In this document: one piece after another, positions 44,388-51,972 of the stretch
Layout: every line of letters starts with the position of its first letter
Position numbering within the stretch: the stretch's first letter is position 1
Assembly (NCBI GenBank): GCA_024275015.1
Contig: JAJRZW010000022.1
Coordinates: 1-64,000 of the forward strand
Source: Deltaproteobacteria bacterium
GTDB taxonomy: Bacteria > Desulfobacterota > Desulfobulbia > Desulfobulbales > JAJRZW01
DNA: 64,000 nt
Direction: 5' to 3'
The notes under the pieces: model-generated
Told to the model about the DNA's origin: nothing
What the model saw: only the letters and a program-made list of their open reading frames with translations
The model's database searches: none
Program-made: the position numbers and the translations under genes

Positions 44388-46095
44388 TGAAAGCTTCATG
44401 GATGAGGTGTTCGCCGAGATCGACGAGGAGGAGACCCGTGCCCGGAAGTTTTTCGAGGTCCTGGCGCCGCTGCTTCCCGTCGGCGCGGTATGGCTGCGGA
44501 TCATCGACAGTGGCGAGGTTATCGGCCCTGACTGTCCGGCCGCGGCAAATCGGTTTATGGATGAGAACCAGGGCCTCGCTCTTGACGATTTTGTCCTGTG
44601 CGGCGCGGACACTGATTGTTTTTACCTTTTCCATCTGCGGGAATATGCCGCCCTGGTGGCCATTCGGGTGCCTGAGGAGTTCCCCGCCGCCGTTGCCGCT
44701 GATTATTTTGCCGGGGTCATCGCCCTGGCCCGGGCCCGGGTTGATCTCATTGATTACGAGATCGAGGTCAGGCAGCTGAAGAAACAGTTCGCGGTCTTAA
44801 ACTCCCGGCACAATGATCTTATTGCTGATAATTATCGCCAGTACCGCCTGATTCAGGGCAAGGAGAAGGAATACGCCAGAAAACTCGAAAGCGAGATTGC
44901 CCACCAGACCGCGCAATTGCGCCGAACCAACCGTGAGCTTGAGGCGGCAAGCCGGATGAAGAGCGAGTTTCTGGCCAATATGAGCCATGAATTGCGGACG
45001 CCGATGAACGCGATCATCGGTTTTTCCGAACTTCTGGGCGAGACCGACCTTGACCGTGAGCAGGAGGATTACGCCCGTACCATCGCCAACGCTGCCGACA
45101 GTCTCCTGTCGTTGATTAACGATATCCTTGATTTTTCCAAGATCGAGGCCGGGATGCTTGAGCTTGAGGCGGTGGATTTTCGTCTGGCCGATCTCATGGA
45201 GACTGTGACATCGATGTTTGTTATTCCGGCCCGGGATCGTGGCCTTGCGCTTAAATGCGAGGTCTCGCCGCTTCTGCCGGCGGAGTTCAACGGTGATTAT
45301 AACCGCATCCGCCAGATCATCACCAATCTCCTGAGTAACGCGATGAAGTTTACCGAGCGCGGCGGGATTTATATCGAGGTCGCGCCTGAGGAGGAGATTC
45401 GCGACCGGGTTCGATTTACGGTCAGGGACACCGGGATCGGGATTCCCCCGGACCGGCAGCAGGCGATATTTGAAAAATTTGTTCAGGCCGACGGCTCAAC
45501 TACCCGCAAATACGGCGGCACCGGCCTCGGGCTTGCCATCTGTACTCAGCTGGTAAGTTTGATGCAGGGGGAGATCACGGTCAAGAGCAGCCCCGGAGGC
45601 GGCAGTGAATTCTCCTTTGTCATCCGTTTGCCTCAGGCTGAAGCAGGGGCGGTGGCGACCGCGGCCCCGGTGGAGAGTGCCGCCGTGGCCGCGGGAACAG
45701 TTCGGGTTCTGATCGTCGAGGACAATAAGGTCAACCAGAAACTTGCCGGAATCATTGTCGGCCGCGAGGGGTGCGAATTCAGGATTGCCAACGACGGGGT
45801 TGAGGCCCTTGAATTTTTGCGGCAGGAGGAATTTGATCTGGTGTTGATGGATATCCAGATGCCGAACATGGACGGCCTTGCCGCTACCCGGGAGATCCGC
45901 CGGGTCGAGGCCGAAGGCGGCGGCGATTATAAGGGGCTTGGTCACGGCCGGGCGGCAATCCCGGTTGTCGGCCTCACCGCCCACGCCCGCAAGGAGGACC
46001 GGGAAGCGGGAATGGCTTGCGGCATGAGTGATTTCCTCACTAAACCGATCGTAAAGGCCAGGCTTGTTGAGGTGTTGGGGCGTTTCAGCCGTTGA
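44374..46095 (+). CDS. Hybrid sensor histidine kinase with C-terminal receiver domain
   Basis: About 573 residues. The N-terminal 130 residues form an unassigned sensor region without membrane helices, so the kinase looks cytoplasmic. A coiled coil follows (about 135-205). Next come the H-box [20 protein letters not shown], the ATPase N-box [14 protein letters not shown] and G-boxes DTGIGIP and [10 protein letters not shown], then a receiver domain with [11 protein letters not shown] and the phospho-accepting Asp in [13 protein letters not shown]. There is no HPt domain, which the separate HPt gene upstream can supply. Start chosen at 44374, with 44380 equally possible. Confidence 0.93.
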   Translation: MKMLDESFMDEVFAEIDEEETRARKFFEVLAPLLPVGAVWLRIIDSGEVIGPDCPAAANRFMDENQGLALDDFVLCGADTDCFYLFHLREYAALVAIRVPEEFPAAVAADYFAGVIALARARVDLIDYEIEVRQLKKQFAVLNSRHNDLIADNYRQYRLIQGKEKEYARKLESEIAHQTAQLRRTNRELEAASRMKSEFLANMSHELRTPMNAIIGFSELLGETDLDREQEDYARTIANAADSLLSLINDILDFSKIEAGMLELEAVDFRLADLMETVTSMFVIPARDRGLALKCEVSPLLPAEFNGDYNRIRQIITNLLSNAMKFTERGGIYIEVAPEEEIRDRVRFTVRDTGIGIPPDRQQAIFEKFVQADGSTTRKYGGTGLGLAICTQLVSLMQGEITVKSSPGGGSEFSFVIRLPQAEAGAVATAAPVESAAVAAGTVRVLIVEDNKVNQKLAGIIVGREGCEFRIANDGVEALEFLRQEEFDLVLMDIQMPNMDGLAATREIRRVEAEGGGDYKGLGHGRAAIPVVGLTAHARKEDREAGMACGMSDFLTKPIVKARLVEVLGRFSR

Positions 46096-46567
46096 CGGCG
46101 GCAACAATTCTTTCGATCCGCTGCCGCCATTGTTTTCCGGCGGCAAGTAATGCCTGTCTTGAATTAAAGTCTTTGCTGTACTTCATGGTGATGGCGAGAT
46201 GCGTTTTCGGGGTCAGGGCGCCGAGGCGGTCGGGCCACTCGATCACCGTGACCCCGCCACGTTCGAGATAATCGTCAAAACCGATTTCATACAGTTCGTC
46301 TTCGCCGCCGAGGCGGTAGAGGTCGAGGTGAAAGAGCTCAAGTCGGCCCTGGTATTCGTGGACGAGGTTAAAGGTGGGGCTGGTTACCGGGATTCTTTCG
46401 TCCACCAGAAGACCGGTGGCGATGCCACGGGTCAGAGTGGTCTTGCCACCGCCGAGTTCACCGGCAAGGAGAATAACATCGTCCCGGCGGCAGAGATTGC
46501 CGATGGCCCGGCCAAGATTGATGGTGTCGGCGGCAGTGCGAAGAAACACTGCGGCCTCAGCGGACAT
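46085..46567 (-). CDS. tsaE: tRNA threonylcarbamoyladenosine biosynthesis ATPase TsaE
   Basis: An ATPase that drives the TsaB-TsaD complex in t6A synthesis. P-loop [17 protein letters not shown] at about residue 37, then [18 protein letters not shown] and VIEWPDRLG, all family signatures. The ATG at 46567 ([10 protein letters not shown]) is preferred; the 23 residues upstream in the track overlap the next gene. Its 3' end overlaps the end of the convergent kinase gene by 11 bases. Confidence 0.93.
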   Translation of the reverse strand: MSAEAAVFLRTAADTINLGRAIGNLCRRDDVILLAGELGGGKTTLTRGIATGLLVDERIPVTSPTFNLVHEYQGRLELFHLDLYRLGGEDELYEIGFDDYLERGGVTVIEWPDRLGALTPKTHLAITMKYSKDFNSRQALLAAGKQWRQRIERIVAAVNG

Positions 46568-46835
46568 CCTTTTTATGACAGAACAGGCAGCGGTTTTTCG
46601 GCGGGTGGCCCTTGGGGAATTTGACCTGGCGGTCATCGCCGTGGCAATCGGGGCAGAATTTTTCCGCAGCCTTTTTGCCCATGGGATAGAATTTCTGATG
46701 GATTTCGTCCCGGGGCAACCTGGCGGTGGTCTCGCCCGGGGCCTTGAGGAGAAAGATCAGAATGGCGCCGCAGACGGCGACAAAGACGATATTGTACCAG
46801 AATGGTTTTTTTTTGATTTCAGCGGCGCTGGTCAT
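46557..46835 (-). CDS. Small membrane-anchored dihaem c-type cytochrome-like protein
   Basis: A 92-residue protein with an N-terminal transmembrane helix (YNIVFVAVCGAILIFLL) and two haem-c motifs, CPDCH and CLFCH, at about residues 61-65 and 83-87. The arrangement resembles short NapB/split-Soret-like anchors. A role as periplasm-facing electron carrier is inferred. Its stop overlaps the tsaE start by 11 bases, so the two are co-translated despite unrelated functions. Confidence 0.78.
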   Translation of the reverse strand: MTSAAEIKKKPFWYNIVFVAVCGAILIFLLKAPGETTARLPRDEIHQKFYPMGKKAAEKFCPDCHGDDRQVKFPKGHPPKNRCLFCHKKDVR

Positions 46836-47030
46836 ACGGGTTCCTCTTGGTGGTTTGATGGCCCAGACGGACTCGTCATGATAATTACTATAATAATATC
46901 ATATTGTTATCCGAAAGGCGGACAGATCTTCCCAAACCTAAACCGTAAACTGTAAACCGGCAACCGTAAACTTTTGTTTTGGCTTGCCGAATTTCCTGGC
47001 CTTTTCAGGTCGTCGGGATTCTTCAGGGGG

Positions 47031-47060
47031 GTTGAAAAAGTCGTCCATGGCTTTTTATTC
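47031..47060 (+). repeat. Family B first-hairpin fragment
   Basis: gttgaaaaagtcgtccatggcttttt is the first hairpin of family B alone. It sits just after the 3' end of the GGR-family gene (minus strand), in the position of a terminator. Upstream of it (46935-46970) is an irregular repeat of the words aaaccgtaaac/aaactgtaaac. Confidence 0.7.
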
Positions 47061-47065
47061 CCCTG

Positions 47066-48082
47066 TTATTTCATTTCCAGGGTTCTGAAGTTGATAAATC
47101 CGTGTTTCATGGCAAAGACCAGGGATTCAAATATGAGGCGGTTTATCATCCGCGGGGCTGAGACGCGGAGCAGGTTCCTGTGTCGCCGCCATTTCTGCAG
47201 CAGGTGCGTCATCTCCGGGTCTTTGTCTTCCGGATTGACGATGGCCCGGGCCGCGGCCCGGCCGGAGATCACTGCCGGCAGTATGCCTTCGCCGGTGAGG
47301 GGGGAGGCGAGACCGGCGGCGTCGCCGACCAGGAAGATCCGGCCGAAGCGCCAGCCACGGTAGTCGAGGTTGATTCTTGCCGCCCGGGGCGTTTTTTGTT
47401 TGAGGTCTATATCGTTATCAGCCCCCCATTGTAACAGTGAATGTTTAAGGGCGGCGGCGGTCATGGCGCGGTAATGGCAATAGGCCCCGATTGAGGCCAG
47501 TCTTCCGTGGGGGAATATCCAGGCGTAACCGTTGCCGAAGCGGCGGGTATCAAGATGCCATTCCATGCGTTTAAATTCGCCGGGGACGCGGTAGCTGATG
47601 CCGATGCCGTAGTCAGCCGCGGTCGCGAATCCCAGATGACGGCGGACCAGGGAGGCTGAACCGTCGGCGCCGATCAGGTGGTCGAAATGGAGGGTTTCCC
47701 CGTCGACGATAACGCTTTTCCCCTCAATGCGTTCAACCCGGAGGCCGGTGATGATTTCCGCCCCGGCTTTTTCCGCCCGCGTCGCCATCCAGGCACCGAG
47801 ATCGTGCCGGGAAACGGTGGCAACTATCGGATGGGTTTCTTTTATCGTCACCTCCTGTAATGGCGTGTGGATATACTGGGCGGCGAAGGCGGCGGCGATG
47901 ATCCTTTCCGGGACTTCCTTTAACAGTCCGGACCAGGTGATGCCGCCGGCGCAGGCCTTGGAACCGATGTTCCGGTTTTTTTCAATCACCAGCACCCGGA
48001 GTCCGGCGACGGCGAGGTCGGTGGCGGCGGTAAGGCCCGCCGGCCCGGCCCCGATTATTATGGCTTCGTATCGATTGTTCAT
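47066..48082 (-). CDS. Geranylgeranyl-reductase-family FAD oxidoreductase
   Basis: A 338-residue flavoprotein of the PHBH fold. FAD binding is shown by IIIGAGPAGLTAATDLA at the N-terminus, IGADGSASLVRRHLG near residue 140 and GDAAGLASPLTGEGI near residue 255. CAGGITW near residue 45 is typical of the GGR group, which reduces prenyl chains of quinones or lipids. Saturation of menaquinone or a related isoprenoid is a reasonable guess for an anaerobe, not a demonstrated one. It ends with a helical C-terminus and is monocistronic as far as visible. Confidence 0.82.
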   Translation of the reverse strand: MNNRYEAIIIGAGPAGLTAATDLAVAGLRVLVIEKNRNIGSKACAGGITWSGLLKEVPERIIAAAFAAQYIHTPLQEVTIKETHPIVATVSRHDLGAWMATRAEKAGAEIITGLRVERIEGKSVIVDGETLHFDHLIGADGSASLVRRHLGFATAADYGIGISYRVPGEFKRMEWHLDTRRFGNGYAWIFPHGRLASIGAYCHYRAMTAAALKHSLLQWGADNDIDLKQKTPRAARINLDYRGWRFGRIFLVGDAAGLASPLTGEGILPAVISGRAAARAIVNPEDKDPEMTHLLQKWRRHRNLLRVSAPRMINRLIFESLVFAMKHGFINFRTLEMK

Positions 48083-48199
48083 GGTCGCCTGCTGAGTCTA
48101 TCAAAAACAGCCGGTAAAAAAAAGAGGTGAATCCTGCCTGGATCTGATCTACCTTTTTGTGCTGTCGCGTGTTAGTATTCTTAATCTGCGTACCGTACT

Positions 48200-48343
48200 T
48201 TGAAAAACGGACTGTATGCGGCTGATGTCCGCGCCGCCGGTTTTTCCGGGTTGAAAATGCCGGTGAAATCGAGAGGTTGGCCGGAGTTTGTCTTTGGTCA
48301 ACCGGAGAGAGAAAAAGCCATGGACGGCTTTTTCAACGGTCTG
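48200..48343 (-). repeat. Family B multi-hairpin element, copy 6 (inverted)
   Basis: Minus-strand reading gives gttgaaaaagccgtccatggcttttt, ggttgacc...ggccaacc, gatttcaccgg...cccgg, the gcggac segment and the ttttcaaag end. It lies in the 651-base divergent gap between the GGR-like gene and the M23 peptidase gene. Confidence 0.87.
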
Positions 48344-48362
48344 GTAAGCGTGTCATGAATAT

Positions 48363-48430
48363 CCTGCCGCACGCAATCAAGTCCCCTGATATACAGAGTA
48401 TTATCGGGGGACGTAATTACGCGCGGCAGG
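48363..48430 (-). ncRNA. 68-nt near-perfect hairpin, possible structured RNA
   Basis: Two 29-base arms (starting cctgccgcacgcaatcaag and ending taattacgcgcggcagg) flank a ten-base loop, tacagagtat, and match at 24 of 29 positions without gaps. Three of the differences are A-C mismatches on the plus strand but G-U pairs in a minus-strand RNA. That asymmetry hints at a minus-strand transcript. It does not match families A, B or C. Transcription is not shown, so the ncRNA label is provisional. Confidence 0.4.
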
Positions 48431-48596
48431 GTGTCCCTGAAACGCTTATATTTCGAGATGTTGTAAAGTCAAGAGTGTGATTTATTGAGCGCTTACCTTA
48501 ATTCGGTGTTTTGTTTAAAACCTGAACCCGTGACGGCCTGGTGGTAACCGGGTATGTATCTATCTGAATTTATACGTTTTTTGCCAAACTTTTGCG

Positions 48597-48675
48597 TCGG
48601 GAATTCAATCCCGCCGCCCGGCGCCCGGAACTCGTCGTTTTCTCCTCGGAGCGGGGACTTGTTATGACTTCATCT
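48597..48675 (+). repeat. Family A right-arm fragment
   Basis: cgggaattcaatcccgccgc, then the cggcgcccgg and cgtcgttttc segments and the terminal gcggggacttgttatgacttcatc match the right half of family A. The left arm is missing. It is 58 bases before the M23 peptidase start. Confidence 0.8.
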
Positions 48676-48733
48676 TGGTTAACAGCAAAAAATATTACGG
48701 ATCGCAGGAAAACGAGCGCGGAGACCCAGTGAT

Positions 48734-50110
48734 ATGGACACTCTTGATAGTTTTGAAAAGGTAAATCCCAAAAGACCGCTGATTTTTTTTATTATTCCCG
48801 TTGCCGTTCTTGTCGCCGTGGCCCTGATCCTTGTCAGTCTTTACGAAAAGGAGAGGCCGCAGATAAGTATTGTCAGCGACATGGCCCGAATCGGGGCCAC
48901 TGCCACGGCCGAGATAAGCCTGAGTGACCGGCGAAGCGGTCTGCAGTCGGTTGAGGTCTCCCTGAGTCAGGGCCGGATCACCAGGGTACTCCTGCGGAAG
49001 ACTTATCCTCGCCGGGGGGTTCTACGCCGTTATGGTCCCCGTAAGGCGGTGGAGAAGTTCACCATTAATCTCCTGCCGTTCAAGTTCAGGGACGGTAAGG
49101 CCATCCTTGAGATCGCGGTTAGGGATTATTCCTTTTCCAACTGGATGGCGGGCAATCTTTCCCGGGTTCGTTACGATGTCATCCTTGATACCCGGCCGCC
49201 GCTCATCAGCCGGGACGGGGGGTCGCGTTATATTATCAGCGGCGGCAGCGGCGCGGTCGCCTTTCATGCCAATGAACCCCTGCGCCGCTACGGGGTCGAG
49301 ATAAACGACACCTTTTTCCCCGGCATCGCCATCAGTCGTCAGGGCCGGCCCGGCTACGGGGTCATTTTCGCCGTGCCCTACGATACCAAGGCAATCACCC
49401 GCGCCCGGCTGATTGCCTTTGATTTCGCCGGCAACCGGGGTGAGCTGCCCCTGTCGCTGATTATGCGTCACAGCCGTCTGAAGACCGACCGGATCAATAT
49501 CCCTGACTCTTTCCTTGATCGTAAAATTCCCGAGTTTCGCAGTTATTACCCGGAGTTGCAGAGTATTGACGACAAGGTCAAGGCCTTTGTCGAGATCAAC
49601 AACCGTATCCGCCGGGAAAACAGTGCCAGGATCAAGGAGATTACCAGGCGGGTGAGCCCGGAACTCATGTGGCAGGGGCGTTTCCTCCGTCTGCCCCGGA
49701 GCAGCCGCCGGGCCGCGTTTGCCGAACACCGAACCTATTATTACAAGGGGAAAAAGATCGACGCCCAGGTGCATCTGGGCATGGATCTGGCATCGGTGCA
49801 GCAGGCAAAGGTCCCGGCCGCCAATAACGGGGTGGTGGCCTTTGCCGGATACATGGGGATTTACGGTAACACGGTTATTATTGATCATGGCGGCGGCGTT
49901 TTTTCCCTTTACGCCCACTTGAGCCAGATTGGGGTAGATGAAGGGAAAAAAGTGGTCCGGGGGGAGGTTATCGCCCTGAGCGGTTCCACCGGCATGGCCG
50001 GCGGTGATCATCTCCACTTTTCGATGCTGGTAAACGGAATATTTGTCAATCCCCTTGAATGGTGGGACGAGAACTGGCTCAACCTTAATATCAGCGGTTA
50101 TCTCAGATAG
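48734..50110 (+). CDS. Membrane-anchored M23-family (LytM-type) peptidase
   Basis: 458 residues. A transmembrane helix near residues 17-38 (FFIIPVAVLVAVALILVSLY) anchors a periplasmic protein. Residues about 40-270 are beta-rich, Ig-like segments. The LytM domain at about 340-445 has the zinc ligands in HLGMD (HxxxD) and HLHFSM (HxH), so it should be an active peptidoglycan endopeptidase. NNGVVAFAGYMGIYGNTVII and HLSQIGVDEG are typical of the family. It ends eight bases before mutL, so the two are co-transcribed. Confidence 0.9.
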   Translation: MDTLDSFEKVNPKRPLIFFIIPVAVLVAVALILVSLYEKERPQISIVSDMARIGATATAEISLSDRRSGLQSVEVSLSQGRITRVLLRKTYPRRGVLRRYGPRKAVEKFTINLLPFKFRDGKAILEIAVRDYSFSNWMAGNLSRVRYDVILDTRPPLISRDGGSRYIISGGSGAVAFHANEPLRRYGVEINDTFFPGIAISRQGRPGYGVIFAVPYDTKAITRARLIAFDFAGNRGELPLSLIMRHSRLKTDRINIPDSFLDRKIPEFRSYYPELQSIDDKVKAFVEINNRIRRENSARIKEITRRVSPELMWQGRFLRLPRSSRRAAFAEHRTYYYKGKKIDAQVHLGMDLASVQQAKVPAANNGVVAFAGYMGIYGNTVIIDHGGGVFSLYAHLSQIGVDEGKKVVRGEVIALSGSTGMAGGDHLHFSMLVNGIFVNPLEWWDENWLNLNISGYLR

Positions 50111-50117
50111 GAACGCC

Positions 50118-51899
50118 GTGTCTTCCATTCGTATCCTGTCGGAAAACCTTGCCAACCAGATTGCCGCCGGAGAGGTGGTGGAACGTCCGGCCTCGGTGGT
50201 CAAGGAATTGCTTGAGAATTCGGCCGATTCCGGCGCCGGCGCGGTCACGGTCCAGGTTGGCGGTTCCGGCACTGACCTGCGGGTGATCGACAACGGCGCC
50301 GGCATGGACGCCGATGATCTTCTCCTCTGTCTTGAACGTCACGCCACCAGCAAATTAGCCGACGAGGGTGATCTTCTTCGGGTCCGGACCATGGGGTTCA
50401 GGGGCGAGGCCCTGCCCAGCATTGCCTCGGTTTCACGGATGACCATGGTCTCAAGACCGGCCGGGGCGGTGCTTGGTAACCGGGTCGAGGTTCGTTTCGG
50501 GCGGGTGGTTCGGGTCGGAGAGGCCGGGTCGGCCCTGGGGACCACGGTTGAGGTCAACGACCTCTTCGGCAATGTTCCGGCCCGGAAAAAATTTCTCCGC
50601 AGTCGCCGTACCGAGCTTGCCCATGTCGAGACAGCTGTGCGTAATTTCTCCCTTGCCTGGCCGCAAATCGCGGTGATCTATCAAAATGACGGTCGTGAGC
50701 GGCTGCGTCTGGCACCGGCCTCGCCTATTGATCGTTTCCGCCATCTGTTCAAGCCCGGCCATATTACGCCATTTGACCTTGACGAGGACATCGACAGCGG
50801 CGGGGTGCGGGTCAGCGGTGGTCTTATGCCGCCGGAGGAGTGTGACGCCTCCGCCCGTCTGGTTCTCCTTGTCAACCAGCGGCCGGTGCGTGACCGGGTT
50901 TTTTTTCATGCCGTGGCCGAGGGGACGCGGGGGTTTATTCCCGCCGGGGGGAGGCCCGGCGGCATTGTCATGCTTGATTTGCCTCCGGCTGAGGTCGACG
51001 TCAACGTCCACCCGGCCAAACTGGAGGTACGGTTCAAGGCCCCGGCGCGGATTATGTCGCTTGTGACCCGGGCGGTGGCGGCAGGGATCGCGGCGATGCA
51101 GGAATCCATTCGTCCGGTCCTTGGTGCTGCGGTGGCGGTCACCCAATCTCCACCGGAGGACGACATCGCGGCAGCGGCGGCCGTTTCCGCTGTTTTTTCT
51201 ATTGATAATGATCATATTGCTTCGCCGTCTACGGATTGTGATAAAATGTTCCGCAGGCGTTATTCGCTGCCGACGACGACGACCCCGGAGTTTGCCGAGT
51301 CCGGGGATGCCGGGGCTGATCCCGCTCCCGGCGACGGTTTCGCGATAATCGGTCAGATGTTTGACACCTATATCATTGGGGAAAGCGGGGACGAACTGCT
51401 GATTATTGATCAGCACGCGGCCCAGGAACGGATGCGTTTTGAGGTCCTGAAGGCACAGTACACCGGCGGCGCCGTTGTCGCCCAGAAGCTGATGTTCCCG
51501 GAACGGGTGGAATTGTCCGCATCCGAGGTGGAGACGGTTGAGGACAATTATGATCAGCTTGCCCGTTTTGGCCTTGAGCTTGAACCATTCGGCGGCGCCA
51601 CTTTTATCGTCAAGGCGGTTCCGGCCCTGTTGTCCGGGGAGACTGCGGCAACGGTGGTTCGCGATGTCCTCGCCCGTATGCCCGGCGTTGACGGGGGGAC
51701 GGAGCTTGTTGATTCCATTCTTGCTTCCATGGCCTGCCGGTCGTCGATCATGGCCGGTCGGCGTCTCGCGGTGGCGGAGATGGCGGACCTGGTGGAAGAC
51801 ATGCGCCGGTCCGGGGTGTTTTCCCATTGTCCCCACGGGCGTCCGGTGCTCAGGAGATTTACTCGAAGCGAGATCAAGGGATGGTTCAAAAGGACCTGA
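50118..51899 (+). CDS. mutL: DNA mismatch repair protein MutL (endonuclease type, GTG start)
   Basis: Couples mismatch recognition by MutS to strand incision and removal. The GHKL ATPase domain is clear (ENLANQIAAGEVV, DNGAGM, GFRGEALPSI). The C-terminal domain keeps DQHAAQERMRFE (the DQHAX2EX4E metal motif), ACRSSIMAG and CPHGRP, so this MutL should nick DNA itself, as in organisms without MutH. The start is GTG at 50118 with AGGAA upstream; the longer ORF reads back into the peptidase gene. 593 residues. Confidence 0.96.
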   Translation: MSSIRILSENLANQIAAGEVVERPASVVKELLENSADSGAGAVTVQVGGSGTDLRVIDNGAGMDADDLLLCLERHATSKLADEGDLLRVRTMGFRGEALPSIASVSRMTMVSRPAGAVLGNRVEVRFGRVVRVGEAGSALGTTVEVNDLFGNVPARKKFLRSRRTELAHVETAVRNFSLAWPQIAVIYQNDGRERLRLAPASPIDRFRHLFKPGHITPFDLDEDIDSGGVRVSGGLMPPEECDASARLVLLVNQRPVRDRVFFHAVAEGTRGFIPAGGRPGGIVMLDLPPAEVDVNVHPAKLEVRFKAPARIMSLVTRAVAAGIAAMQESIRPVLGAAVAVTQSPPEDDIAAAAAVSAVFSIDNDHIASPSTDCDKMFRRRYSLPTTTTPEFAESGDAGADPAPGDGFAIIGQMFDTYIIGESGDELLIIDQHAAQERMRFEVLKAQYTGGAVVAQKLMFPERVELSASEVETVEDNYDQLARFGLELEPFGGATFIVKAVPALLSGETAATVVRDVLARMPGVDGGTELVDSILASMACRSSIMAGRRLAVAEMADLVEDMRRSGVFSHCPHGRPVLRRFTRSEIKGWFKRT

Positions 51900-51913
51900 G
51901 AGGATGGATGACG

Positions 51914-51942
51914 CCTGCGCGGGGAGTTGTTACGACTTCATC
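51914..51942 (+). repeat. Family A terminal fragment
   Basis: gcgcggggagttgttacgacttcatc is the right end of family A, isolated. It lies between the mutL stop and the sucrose-phosphate synthase start and is translated as CAGSCYDFI if the ATG at 51904 is used. Confidence 0.75.
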
Positions 51943-51972
51943 ATCAATGATCCGGCAAACGCGGAGGTGCAA

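Noticed and set aside
49022-51836. Long minus-strand ORFs (427 and 461 residues)
   Set aside because: Antisense shadows of the M23 peptidase and mutL genes; composition typical of GC-rich reverse readings.
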